Assembly (NCBI GenBank): GCA_045531755.1
Contig: JAZSEP010000004.1
Location: 1-22,464, forward strand
DNA length: 22,464 bases
From: UBA11540 sp045531755
GTDB taxonomy: Bacteria; Bacillota; Clostridia; Oscillospirales; Ruminococcaceae
Direction of reading: 5' to 3'
Positions within the stretch are counted from its first letter, which is position 1, and each line of letters starts with the position of its first letter. Positions 13,852-21,846 of the stretch are shown piece by piece. Both the position numbers and the translations under genes were made by a program. The notes under the pieces were generated by a model. The model had not been told where the DNA came from, searched no databases, and worked only from the letters and a program-made list of their open reading frames with translations.

Positions 13852-15248
13852 CGTTTTGCCTCGTTATCTGAAGATAACTTTTCATCAATAGCCGCAGCTG
13901 CAGTTTTTCCTGCGCCCATTGCAAGAATTACAGTTGCCGCACCGGTTACAGCATCGCCGCCGGCATATACACCGTCTCTTGTTGTAGCCATCTTCTCATC
14001 AACGACAAAGCAACCCCACTTGTTTGTTTCAAGACCCTCGGTGGTTGAACGTATCAGAGGGTTGGGCGAAGTGCCGATAGACATAATGACGGTATCAACG
14101 TCAATGACAAACTCCGAACCTTTCACGGCGATAGGTCTGCGTCTTCCGCTTTCATCAGGCTCGCCAAGCTCCATTTTGATGCATTCCAAGCCAGATACTT
14201 CGCCGTTCTCGTTGCCTAACACGCGAAGAGGATTGGTCAGCTCACAAAGAACAATTTCTTCCTCTTTTGCGTGATGTATTTCTTCCAAACGAGCAGGCAT
14301 TTCAGCTTCGGAACGACGGTAAACGATATAAACGTTTTCTGCACCCAGGCGCTTTGCACATCTTGCAGCATCCATGGCAACGTTTCCGCCGCCTACAACT
14401 GCAACGCTTTTGCTTTCCATAATGGGAGTGTCATATTCGTCAAGATAGGCTTTCATAAGGTTTGTTCTGGTGAGATATTCGTTGGCAGAGTAAACACCTA
14501 TCAGCGATTCTCCTTCAATTCCCATAAAATTGGGAAGTCCTGCACCCGAGCCTATGAACACGGCCTCGTATCCCATTTCCATAAGCTCGTCAATGGAAAG
14601 AATTTTACCGATAACCATATCGGTTTTAATTTCAACACCCATTTTCTCAAGCTTCTCGATTTCCTTCGCAACAATAGCTTTTGGAAGTCTGAATTCGGGA
14701 ATACCATACATAAGAACTCCGCCTGCTGTATGGAAGGCTTCGAAAACGGTGACCTCATATCCTTTTTTAGCAAGGTCTCCTGCACAGGTGAGTCCTGCAG
14801 GACCTCCGCCTATAACAGCAACCTTGTGGCCGTTTTTTTCAACGGCGGGGGGAGCATCGGTTTCGTGAGCCATATTATAGTCTGCAGCAAATCTCTCGAG
14901 TCTTCCTATTGCAACAGCTTCACCTTTGATGGCTCTCACACACTTGCTTTCACACTGAGACTCCTGAGGACATACTCTTCCGCATACGGCGGGGAGGGCG
15001 TTGGTTTGGGAGATAATATCGTATGCTCCGCTGAAATCACCGCTTGCGATTTTTGCGATAAAATCAGGTATCTGCACGTTAACGGGACAACCCTGCACAC
15101 AAGGCATATGCTTGCAGTTAAGGCAACGTGTTGCCTCCTCGATTGCCATCTCTTCTGTATATCCAAGGGATACTTCTTTGAAATTTTTGTTTCTTATCGT
15201 AGGTTCCTGCTCGGGCATAGCAACCTTTTTAAGCGACATATTAGCCAT
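13848..15248 (-). CDS. nfnB: NADPH-linked large subunit of Nfn transhydrogenase (GltD-like)
   Basis: The 466-residue protein is of the glutamate-synthase small-subunit type. It has an N-terminal domain for two [4Fe-4S] clusters (CLNCKHMPCVQGCP and CGRVCPQESQCESKC), an FAD-binding VAVIGGGPAGLTCAGDLA, an NADP-binding VAVVGGGNVAMDAARCAK followed by YRRSEAEMPAR, and a C-terminal GDAVTGAATVILAMGAGK. Paired with the adjacent nfnA gene it fits NfnB, the NADPH-reacting half of the electron-bifurcating NADH-dependent ferredoxin:NADP oxidoreductase. Glutamate synthase is less likely because no large subunit is present. The start is ATG at 15248, six bases after a strong GGAGGTG. An upstream in-frame start at 15263 would overlap that site. 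It overlaps nfnA by eight bases. Confidence 0.93.
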   Translation of the reverse strand: MANMSLKKVAMPEQEPTIRNKNFKEVSLGYTEEMAIEEATRCLNCKHMPCVQGCPVNVQIPDFIAKIASGDFSGAYDIISQTNALPAVCGRVCPQESQCESKCVRAIKGEAVAIGRLERFAADYNMAHETDAPPAVEKNGHKVAVIGGGPAGLTCAGDLAKKGYEVTVFEAFHTAGGVLMYGIPEFRLPKAIVAKEIEKLEKMGVEIKTDMVIGKILSIDELMEMGYEAVFIGSGAGLPNFMGIEGESLIGVYSANEYLTRTNLMKAYLDEYDTPIMESKSVAVVGGGNVAMDAARCAKRLGAENVYIVYRRSEAEMPARLEEIHHAKEEEIVLCELTNPLRVLGNENGEVSGLECIKMELGEPDESGRRRPIAVKGSEFVIDVDTVIMSIGTSPNPLIRSTTEGLETNKWGCFVVDEKMATTRDGVYAGGDAVTGAATVILAMGAGKTAAAAIDEKLSSDNEAKR

Positions 15249-16086
15249 TGTTTGCACCTCCAAAAAGACGGCAATGATGCTGTGAGTTGTGCTCCTCTTG
15301 CTTTTTATAGAAGCGGTTGCGAAGCATGAGCTCGTCGAAATCTACAAGATGTCCGTCAAAGTCAGGGCCGTCAACGCATGCGAATTTAATCTCTCCGCCA
15401 ACGGTGACACGACATCCTCCGCACATACCTGTGCCGTCAATCATTATTGGATTCAAGCTCACAAGCGTTTTAACTGCATACGGCTTTGTCGTGAGCGAAA
15501 CAAACTTCATCATAGGAACGGGGCCGATCGCAACAACAAGGTCATAGTCGGAATCCTTGTCCAGAACGGCTTTGAGGGCGTCGGTTACAAAACCCTTTGT
15601 ACCGTAGCTTCCGTCGTCTGTCGTTATAGTCAGTGTATCCGAGACAGCCTTGAATTCATCTTCAAGAATTACTATGTCGCGATTTCTGAATCCTGCGATG
15701 ACGTCAACCTTCGCACCCTGCTCATGCAGAGCCTTTGCAACGGGAAATGCAATTGCGCATCCCACACCGCCGCCGACAACGATTGCTTTTTTAACGCCCT
15801 CAACCTCTGTGGGACGGCCCAAAGGACCTACAAGGTCAAGAATGCTGTCGCCTTCGTTGAGCTCGGAAAGCATCTGTGTTGAGCTGCCAACAACCTGAAA
15901 AATTATGGTAATGGTACCATTATCTTTGTCGGTATCAGCGATAGTGAGCGGAACTCTTTCTCCGTATTCATCAATTCTGAAAATGATAAACTGTCCTGCT
16001 TTTGCTTTTTGGGCAATAAGCGGAGCGTCAAACTTAATCAGTACGACCTGATCGTTAAGCTGTTTTTTGCAGACTATTTTAAACAA
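15241..16086 (-). CDS. nfnA: NADH-linked small subunit of Nfn transhydrogenase (FNR/DHODB-like)
   Basis: The 281-residue flavoprotein has the ferredoxin-NADP reductase fold: FAD-binding RVPLTIAD, the GPLGRPTE turn, nucleotide-binding AIVVGGGVGCAIAFPVAKAL, and near the C-terminus a [2Fe-2S] site with Cys residues in DGTGMCGGCRV and FACVDGPDFDGH. This matches NfnA, and more broadly the dihydroorotate dehydrogenase electron-transfer subunit family. Its pairing with the GltD-like gene points to Nfn, which exchanges electrons between NADH, NADPH and ferredoxin in anaerobes. It starts at TTG 16086, seven bases after GGAGG, and the encoded MFKIVCKKQL agrees with family N-termini. No ATG is available nearby. 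No clear promoter is seen in the 70 bases after glyS. Confidence 0.93.
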   Translation of the reverse strand: MFKIVCKKQLNDQVVLIKFDAPLIAQKAKAGQFIIFRIDEYGERVPLTIADTDKDNGTITIIFQVVGSSTQMLSELNEGDSILDLVGPLGRPTEVEGVKKAIVVGGGVGCAIAFPVAKALHEQGAKVDVIAGFRNRDIVILEDEFKAVSDTLTITTDDGSYGTKGFVTDALKAVLDKDSDYDLVVAIGPVPMMKFVSLTTKPYAVKTLVSLNPIMIDGTGMCGGCRVTVGGEIKFACVDGPDFDGHLVDFDELMLRNRFYKKQEEHNSQHHCRLFGGANNG

Positions 16087-16118
16087 AACTATCCCTCCGT
16101 CTAAAATGGTGTGTTTTT

Positions 16119-16152
16119 AAAAAGCGTGGCACAGCGCTATAACCGTGCCACG
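16119..16152 (-). terminator. Intrinsic terminator of glyS
   Basis: An 8-bp GC-rich stem (16125-16132 with 16145-16152) with a 12-base loop is followed on the minus strand by TTTTT. It starts six bases after the glyS stop codon and separates glyS from nfnA. Confidence 0.75.
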
Positions 16153-16157
16153 ACTAA

Positions 16158-17537
16158 TTAGAACTCGAGTTTTTCTCTTATGAATTCAGTGAGTTTTTCT
16201 ATCGGAATTCTCTCCTGAGCCATAGTGTCTCTGTCACGAACGGTAACGCAATTGTCCTCTTCGCTGTCAAAGTCGTATGTAATGCAGAAGGGTGTGCCGA
16301 TTTCATCCTGACGGCGATAACGCTTGCCGATTGAACCTGCATCATCGTAGTCTATCATAAAGTCCTTGGCGAGCATTGCATATACCTTCTGTGCAGACTC
16401 GTTGAGCTTTTTGGAAAGAGGAAGAACACAAGCCTTGAAAGGCGCGAGAGCAGGGTGAAGGTGAAGAACCACTCTGGTGTCGTTCTCGCCAACAAGCTCC
16501 TCATCGTAAGCTTCGCAAAGGAAGGCGAGAGTTACGCGGTCAGCACCCAAAGAAGGCTCAACTACATAAGGAATATACTTTTCGTTTGCCTCCTGATCGA
16601 AGTATTCAAGGGATTTGCCCGAATGCTCGATGTGCTGCTTGAGGTCGAAGTCGGTTCTGTCGGCAATTCCCCAAAGTTCACCCCAACCAAACGGGAAAAG
16701 GAATTCAATGTCGGTTGTTCCCTTGGAATAGTGTGAAAGCTCCTCGGGGTCGTGGTCACGCATCTTTATGTTTTCTTCCTTGATGCCAAGGTTAAGGAGC
16801 CAGTTTTTGCAATAATCCTTCCAATAAGCAAACCACTCAAGGTCTGTGCCGGGCTTGCAGAAGAATTCAAGCTCCATCTGCTCAAACTCACGAATTCTGA
16901 AGATGAAGTTTCCGGGAGTAATTTCGTTTCTGAAGGATTTACCAACCTGTCCAATACCGAAGGGAAGCTTCTTTCTCGTTGTTCTTTGAACGTTAGCGAA
17001 GTTTACGAATATTCCCTGCGCTGTTTCGGGACGGAGATAGAGCTCACTCTTAGCGTCCTCGGTAACACCCTGGAAGGTTTTGAACATAAGGTTGAATTGT
17101 CTTATGTCTGTGAAATTTGTGCTTCCACAATCGGGACACGCAATTTTGTTTTCTTTGATAAATTCCATCATTTGAGCATTGCTCCAGCCGTTTGGAACAG
17201 CGTCTGACTGCTGCTCAATGAGCTGGTCAGCTCTGTGACGGGTCTTACAATCCTTGCAATCCATAAGAGGATCGGAAAATCCGCCAACGTGACCGGAAGC
17301 CACCCAGGTCTGGGGATTCATAAGAATAGCCGCATCAAGACCAACGTTGTAGGGCGATTCCTGTACAAACTTTTTCCACCAAGCGCGCTTGATGTTGTTT
17401 TTAAACTCCACACCGAGAGGACCATAGTCCCAGCTGTTTGAAAGTCCGCCGTAGATTTCACTTCCTGGGTATACAAAGCCTCTGCCTTTACAGAGGGCGA
17501 CAATTTTGTCCATAGTTTTTTCAGAATTAGCAAGCAT
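16158..17537 (-). CDS. glyS: Glycyl-tRNA synthetase, single-chain homodimer type
   Basis: This class II enzyme charges tRNA-Gly. The 459 residues begin with DKIVALCKGRGFVYPGSEIY and contain SWDYGPLGVE, the zinc-ribbon-like CKDCKTRHRADQ and CPDCG, LRPETAQGIFVNF (motif 2 region), FRNEITPGNF, and a C-terminal anticodon-binding domain ending near TVRDRDTMAQERI. This is the alpha2 eukaryote-like form used by many Firmicutes, not the alpha2beta2 GlyQS form. The start is ATG at 17537 with GGAGG seven bases upstream. A longer in-frame reading to 17591 would run into the promoter. The leader is only about 30 bases, so no T-box is present. It is transcribed away from rpmB. Confidence 0.95.
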   Translation of the reverse strand: MLANSEKTMDKIVALCKGRGFVYPGSEIYGGLSNSWDYGPLGVEFKNNIKRAWWKKFVQESPYNVGLDAAILMNPQTWVASGHVGGFSDPLMDCKDCKTRHRADQLIEQQSDAVPNGWSNAQMMEFIKENKIACPDCGSTNFTDIRQFNLMFKTFQGVTEDAKSELYLRPETAQGIFVNFANVQRTTRKKLPFGIGQVGKSFRNEITPGNFIFRIREFEQMELEFFCKPGTDLEWFAYWKDYCKNWLLNLGIKEENIKMRDHDPEELSHYSKGTTDIEFLFPFGWGELWGIADRTDFDLKQHIEHSGKSLEYFDQEANEKYIPYVVEPSLGADRVTLAFLCEAYDEELVGENDTRVVLHLHPALAPFKACVLPLSKKLNESAQKVYAMLAKDFMIDYDDAGSIGKRYRRQDEIGTPFCITYDFDSEEDNCVTVRDRDTMAQERIPIEKLTEFIREKLEF

Positions 17538-17572
17538 GACAAAGCCTCCGAATAAATTAAACATTATTATAT

Positions 17573-17601
17573 ATTTTACCTTTATATTCAAGCTAAGTCA
17601 A
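17573..17601 (-). promoter_or_regulatory. Sigma-A-type promoter of glyS
   Basis: On the minus strand TTGACT (17596-17601), 17 bases, TAAAAT (17573-17578). The short distance to the start codon excludes a T-box leader. Confidence 0.75.
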
Positions 17602-17651
17602 CAGTTTTAGGAGAGTATCGCGAAAATAATTTATTTTTTTTGCGAAAACTA

Positions 17652-17680
17652 TTGATTTTATGATTTCTTTTTGCTAAAAT
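17652..17680 (+). promoter_or_regulatory. Promoter of rpmB
   Basis: TTGATT (17652-17657), 17 bases, TAAAAT (17675-17680) with TGC before it as an extended -10. It is divergent from the glyS promoter about 50 bases away. Confidence 0.75.
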
Positions 17681-17725
17681 AGGTGTGTTGACTTAAAGAT
17701 AGTTGTTATCAAGGAGGTGCAGACA

Positions 17726-17914
17726 ATGGCAAAATGCGATATCTGCGGAAAAGGTGTTACATTCGGTATCAAGGTTTCACATTCACACAGACGTTCAAAT
17801 AGAACATGGAAACCCAATGTAAGAAGAGTAAAGGCAGTAGTTGACGGTACTCCGTGCCACATTTACGCCTGCACCCGTTGCTTGCGTTCTAACAAAGTAA
17901 CGAGAGCTGTCTGA
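17726..17914 (+). CDS. rpmB: 50S ribosomal protein L28, zinc-ribbon form
   Basis: The 62-residue protein is L28: MAKCDICGKGVTFGIKVSHS, then RTWKPNVRRVK and CTRCLRSNKV at the C-terminus. Two CxxC pairs (Cys4/7 and Cys49/52) mark the zinc-binding version, which in other bacteria is exchanged for a cysteine-free paralogue under zinc starvation. The start is ATG at 17726, preceded by AAGGAGGTG at ideal distance. An in-frame ATG at 17717 lies within that site. It is monocistronic, with its own promoter and terminator. Confidence 0.97.
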   Translation: MAKCDICGKGVTFGIKVSHSHRRSNRTWKPNVRRVKAVVDGTPCHIYACTRCLRSNKVTRAV

Positions 17915-17928
17915 TAAGACCGAATTGT

Positions 17929-17958
17929 AAAAAGGGACTGCATTGCAGTCCCTTTTTG
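17929..17958 (+). terminator. Intrinsic terminator of rpmB
   Basis: A 12-bp perfect stem (17929-17940 with 17946-17957) with a 5-base loop; the second arm ends in TTTTT. It begins 14 bases after the rpmB stop codon. Confidence 0.9.
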
Positions 17959-17965
17959 TCATATA

Positions 17966-18029
17966 TTAACGGATTTTAACAATATTCTTCAAAAAAAGTT
18001 CACCATTCGCTTTGAGTTTGGTATATAAT
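17966..18029 (+). promoter_or_regulatory. Putative promoter and regulator box of the two-component operon
   Basis: A TATAAT (18024-18029) lies 24 bases before the ribosome site of the response regulator gene, with no good -35. Upstream, TTAAC occurs twice in direct repeat (17966-17970 and 17976-17980) at a 10-base period, the spacing typical of binding sites for OmpR/PhoP-type regulators. Poor -35 plus repeats would fit an activator-dependent promoter, which is inference. Confidence 0.4.
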
Positions 18030-18065
18030 ATAAAGTAAGAAAATGGACAAACAGGAGGACACGAT

Positions 18066-18764
18066 ATGACTGCAAATAAGATACTTGTTTGTGATGACGA
18101 TAAGAATATATGCGAGCTGTTAAGACTGTATCTTGAAAAAGACGGATATACAACAGTGATTGCAAATGACGGCGAACAAGCTCTTGAAAAGTTTCGCAGT
18201 GAACAACCGGAGCTGATACTGCTTGACATAATGATGCCGAAGCTCGACGGATGGCAGGTTTGCCGTGAGATAAGGAAAAAGTCCGATTGCCCAATAATTA
18301 TGATAACCGCAAAGGGAGAAACCTTTGATAAGGTGCTTGGACTTGAACTCGGCGCTGACGACTACGTCACAAAGCCCTTTGACCCCAAGGAAATAATAGC
18401 GAGAATAAAAGCGGTAATGCGTCGCACACACCCTGTGGCGCAAGAGAATAACGAGCCTTCGAAAGAAGTAAAGTTCGATAATCTCGTTGTTAATATGACA
18501 AAATACGAGCTCAAGGTTTCCGGTAAAGCCGTTGATACACCGCCAAAAGAATTGGAGCTTCTTTTCTATCTTGCAAGCAATCCTAACCACGTATTTACCC
18601 GTGACCAGTTGCTTGATAAGGTTTGGGGCTTTGAATATTACGGCGACTCCAGAACCGTTGACGTACACATCAAGAGACTAAGAGAAAAACTCGAAGGAGT
18701 TTCTGAACAGTGGTCGCTCAAAACCGTATGGGGCGTAGGATACAAATTTGATGTAAAGGAATAG
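18066..18764 (+). CDS. Two-component response regulator, OmpR/PhoB family
   Basis: The 232-residue protein has an N-terminal receiver domain (about 1-120) with the acidic pair at Asp11/Asp12, the phosphorylation site Asp54 in LLDIMMPKLDG, and Lys103 in YVTKPFDP. A linker follows, then a C-terminal winged-helix DNA-binding domain (about 135-230) with FTRDQLLDKVWGFEYYGDSR, TVDVHIKRLREKL and VWGVGYKF. AGGAGG lies seven bases before ATG 18066. The sensor kinase gene follows after ten bases and an HtrA protease after that, so envelope stress is a reasonable guess for the signal. Direct TTAAC repeats upstream may mediate autoregulation. Confidence 0.95.
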   Translation: MTANKILVCDDDKNICELLRLYLEKDGYTTVIANDGEQALEKFRSEQPELILLDIMMPKLDGWQVCREIRKKSDCPIIMITAKGETFDKVLGLELGADDYVTKPFDPKEIIARIKAVMRRTHPVAQENNEPSKEVKFDNLVVNMTKYELKVSGKAVDTPPKELELLFYLASNPNHVFTRDQLLDKVWGFEYYGDSRTVDVHIKRLREKLEGVSEQWSLKTVWGVGYKFDVKE

Positions 18765-18774
18765 TCGTTTTGGT

Positions 18775-20223
18775 ATGGGCAAACAGAAAAGTATTTTTTC
18801 AAAATATTTTATAATCTGTGCTGCTTGCGTGACACTCAGTGTTATCGTGCTCGGAATCGTGCTTTTGTTTTTTTCAACACAGCACTTCCGACAGGAACGG
18901 TACGATTTGCTTGGCAAAAACGCCGATAATGCTGCGAGTATCACCGTGGCTAATTATGCCTCAAACTCGTATCACCATCTCGACTATCAGACAATATATA
19001 ACGGATACAGGCTTCTTGCGATTGCATCCGATACAGAGATTTTTTTCACCGATTTTACAGGAAGAACCCTCGTTTGCTCACACGGCACTTCCTGTGTTCA
19101 CACCACGTATACCGTTTCTGAGAATGTTTTGAGTCAGGTTTTGAAGGGCGAATACAGCGAAATGGGGAAGCTCGGAGGTATGTATAAAAGCGCCTACTAC
19201 ACCGTGGCAAAACCCGTTCTTCTGAAAGACGGAACCCCGATTGGCATAGTATTCGTATCGAATTCTGCCAAATCAATGACAGACCTTATAAACAAATTCA
19301 CAAAAACCGTTGTTGCGTGTGTGCTGATTATCTTGCTGATAGCGTTTATAATGGTGTATGCGGTTACCGCTCGTCTTGTAAGACCTATAAGGCAGATGGT
19401 TAAAGCGACGAGAAGCTTTTCAAAAGGAGATTTCACCCAGCGAATATCCGTTTCCGACGACAGAGAAATAGGAGAGCTTGCACTTTCCTTTAACAGTATG
19501 GCGGAGGATTTGGCTTTGCTCGAATCTTCTCACCGTAGCTTTGTCGCCAACGTTTCGCACGAGCTCAAAACCCCAATGACCGCTATAATCGGTTTTGTTG
19601 AGGGAATACTCGACGGAACGATTCCTCCCGAACAGCACGAGCACTATCTGCACATAGTTCTTGATGAGTCCAAAAGGCTTTCGATAGTAGTTCGCTCAAT
19701 GCTAAATATCGCAAGGATAGAAACGGGCGAGAATAAACTCGAAATTACAAGCTTTGATATAAACGACGTAGTCTGTCAGGCGCTCTTTCCTTTCGAAAAG
19801 AAGATAGAGGAAAAACGCCTTGATATAAGAGGACTCGAAATTGACGGAAAGATAATGGTTGATGCCGACAAAGGACTCATCCATCAGGTTGTATACAATT
19901 TGATTGATAACGCCGTAAAGTTCGCTTCAGAGGACGGCTATATTGAGTTTAGATATATCGTCGATAAGAATACAGCCTATATTTCCGTGGTCAATTCCGG
20001 CGAAGGCATATCCCCTGAAGAATGTCGGTATATCTTTGATAGATTTTATAAAAGTGATAAATCAAGAAGCGTAGACAAACAGGGCGTCGGACTTGGACTC
20101 CATATCGCAAAATCAATTGTAAAGCTTCACGGCGGAGATATCAGAGTCAGAAGCGAACAGGGAAAATATACAGAGTTTTGTTTCACGCTCCCTTCTGTAC
20201 AGACGAAAAATCATCACAAATAG
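18775..20223 (+). CDS. Sensor histidine kinase
   Basis: The 482-residue kinase has a first membrane helix at about residues 10-32, an extracytoplasmic sensor region of about 140 residues (about 33-170), a second helix at about 178-202, and a HAMP linker (ARLVRPIRQMVKATRSFSKG). The HisKA domain has the phospho-acceptor His262 in VANVSHELKTPMTAIIGF. The ATPase domain has NLIDNAVKFA (N box), NSGEGISPEE, FDRFYKSDKS and GVGLGLHIAKS. All key residues are present. The external region contains a short CSHGTSC with two cysteines. It pairs with the preceding response regulator (10-base gap). The signal is unknown. The ribosome site before ATG 18775 is weak, suggesting coupling. Confidence 0.95.
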   Translation: MGKQKSIFSKYFIICAACVTLSVIVLGIVLLFFSTQHFRQERYDLLGKNADNAASITVANYASNSYHHLDYQTIYNGYRLLAIASDTEIFFTDFTGRTLVCSHGTSCVHTTYTVSENVLSQVLKGEYSEMGKLGGMYKSAYYTVAKPVLLKDGTPIGIVFVSNSAKSMTDLINKFTKTVVACVLIILLIAFIMVYAVTARLVRPIRQMVKATRSFSKGDFTQRISVSDDREIGELALSFNSMAEDLALLESSHRSFVANVSHELKTPMTAIIGFVEGILDGTIPPEQHEHYLHIVLDESKRLSIVVRSMLNIARIETGENKLEITSFDINDVVCQALFPFEKKIEEKRLDIRGLEIDGKIMVDADKGLIHQVVYNLIDNAVKFASEDGYIEFRYIVDKNTAYISVVNSGEGISPEECRYIFDRFYKSDKSRSVDKQGVGLGLHIAKSIVKLHGGDIRVRSEQGKYTEFCFTLPSVQTKNHHK

Positions 20224-20305
20224 TGTAAATAATTTTAATATGGCGTTTATTTTATCTTAATATTTTATAGTTATAATTTAGACAAACCTAAATCGGAGGT
20301 CGTAT

Positions 20306-21796
20306 ATGTACGATAATAATGAAAACAATGAATTAAATAGACAACAGGAGACACAACAGGAAAATCAAAATCCTCAGCCTTCTGCGCCGCAAATGCCACC
20401 ACCACCGCCGCCGGCACCCTACGGCGGATACTATCAGAGCGGGGGACAGTACAGAAGTAACTCAGAACAACAAAACAGCGGCTACAACTGGAATCTTAAC
20501 GATTACAGCGGATATTCAAACACCCCCAAAAATCCCAAAAAGAAAAATGGATTTAAGGTGTTTGCGATCGTTGTGTGTTGCATTTTGTTCGTGTCTGCTA
20601 TAGCATTCGGTGTGGCAGGACTTAACGCCCTGGTCGTTAACGTAGACTCAACATCTTCTGACACAACTCAAACTGTAAGCAATGAAGCACCTGAACTTGT
20701 GATAAATAATAAGCCAACCAATCCTGCAGGAAGTGTTGATGATGCCTCTTCGCTTTCCGGTGAGCGTGTATACGAGAAGGTGAGCCCGTCTGTAGTCGGA
20801 ATCGTGGTTTATTCTTCCCAGACTAACACTACCCCTTCCGGCGAGGGCTCGGGAATAATAATTTCTTCCGATGGATATATAGTCACAAACGAACACGTTG
20901 TTGACGAAGCCAAGCTTATAGAGGTAGTTCTCAACAATGGCGAGCGATATACGGCAAAGCTCATGGGATATGATAAGCAGACTGATCTTGCAGTTATAAA
21001 GATAGATGCTGAAAATCTTGTCAAAGCAGAGCTTGGCAACTCCGACGAACTCAAGCCCGGTGAGGTGGTTTATGCTATTGGAAATCCCGGTGGTATGGAG
21101 TTTGCAAGCAGTATAACAAACGGAATCATAAGCGGTGTTGACCGCCTGATAACAAACAGTTCCACAGGATATGTCATGAACTGCATACAGACAAGTGCCG
21201 CTATCAACCCCGGAAACTCGGGCGGTGCACTTGTTGACGGCTATGGCAGAGTTGTGGGTATAAGCGTTGCGAAGATTTCAAGCACCTCGTATGAAGGTAT
21301 GGGCTTTGCTATTCCTATAAGTGACTGTGTAGAGCTTATTGAGGACCTCATCGAGTACGGATATATCAAAGGCAGACCTCTTCTTGGAATCACGTATCAG
21401 TCAATCTCGTCTCAGGTAGCACAGTATTACAGAATTCCTGCAGGACTTTTGGTTCAGAGTATCGACCCTGAAAGCGATGCGTATGCAAAGGGACTAAGAC
21501 CTGGAGACACGATAACCGAAATAAACGGTCAGAGTGTAGAATCCGCTTCTGAGGTCTTTGCGATAATGCAAAAGTGCAAGGCAGGGGATACGATAAAGCT
21601 TAAAGTTTATCGTAAAGGCTATACCTCTGAAATGTCGGTTGTTTTGGGCGAGAACGATGGCCGCGACACGTCTAACTATATTTCGGATGACCAGACCTCG
21701 TCAAACGACGGTCAAGGCAACTACCCCAATAATAATCAGGGCGGATATTACGGAGATTTCTTTGATGATCCCTTCGGATTCTTCCCGTTTGGATAA
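20306..21796 (+). CDS. Membrane-anchored HtrA/DegP-like serine protease with PDZ domain
   Basis: The 496-residue protein has a Gln/Asn- and Pro-rich cytoplasmic N-terminus with a run of six prolines, one membrane anchor (about 84-111), an acidic Ser/Thr linker, a trypsin-like domain with the triad His197 (TNEHVV), Asp227 (QTDLAVI) and Ser305 (GNSGGAL), and one PDZ domain (about 359-455). The tail is Gly/Asn/Asp/Phe-rich. These proteases degrade or refold damaged exported proteins. GGAGGT precedes ATG 20306. It lies 82 bases after the sensor kinase. A TATAAT at 20272-20277 and TTAATAT repeats 22 bases apart in the gap could give it a separate, regulated promoter. It is probably controlled by the upstream two-component pair. 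Confidence 0.95.
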   Translation: MYDNNENNELNRQQETQQENQNPQPSAPQMPPPPPPAPYGGYYQSGGQYRSNSEQQNSGYNWNLNDYSGYSNTPKNPKKKNGFKVFAIVVCCILFVSAIAFGVAGLNALVVNVDSTSSDTTQTVSNEAPELVINNKPTNPAGSVDDASSLSGERVYEKVSPSVVGIVVYSSQTNTTPSGEGSGIIISSDGYIVTNEHVVDEAKLIEVVLNNGERYTAKLMGYDKQTDLAVIKIDAENLVKAELGNSDELKPGEVVYAIGNPGGMEFASSITNGIISGVDRLITNSSTGYVMNCIQTSAAINPGNSGGALVDGYGRVVGISVAKISSTSYEGMGFAIPISDCVELIEDLIEYGYIKGRPLLGITYQSISSQVAQYYRIPAGLLVQSIDPESDAYAKGLRPGDTITEINGQSVESASEVFAIMQKCKAGDTIKLKVYRKGYTSEMSVVLGENDGRDTSNYISDDQTSSNDGQGNYPNNNQGGYYGDFFDDPFGFFPFG

Positions 21797-21809
21797 TTAA
21801 AAAGAATTT

Positions 21810-21846
21810 AAAAAGGCTGTGCAGAATCTCTGCACAGCCTTTTTTT
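21810..21846. terminator. Terminator shared by the htrA-like gene and nadA
   Basis: A perfect 16-bp stem (21810-21825 with 21829-21844) with a 3-base loop is followed by T on the plus strand and by T plus AT-rich sequence on the minus strand. It abuts the nadA stop codon, so it serves both convergent genes. Confidence 0.9.

Noticed and set aside
14271..15329. Plus-strand open frame of 352 codons opposite nfnB and nfnA
   Set aside because: It is a shadow caused by the codon pattern of the real genes, with no ribosome site and a Cys/Phe/His-rich composition unlike any protein.
13848..16086. Glutamate synthase small subunit or dihydroorotate dehydrogenase electron-transfer pair
   Set aside because: No gltB-like large subunit and no pyrD is adjacent, whereas the two genes together match the NfnAB arrangement.
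17538..17601. T-box leader for glyS
   Set aside because: A good promoter at 17573-17601 leaves a leader of about 30 bases, with no specifier loop or T-box sequence.
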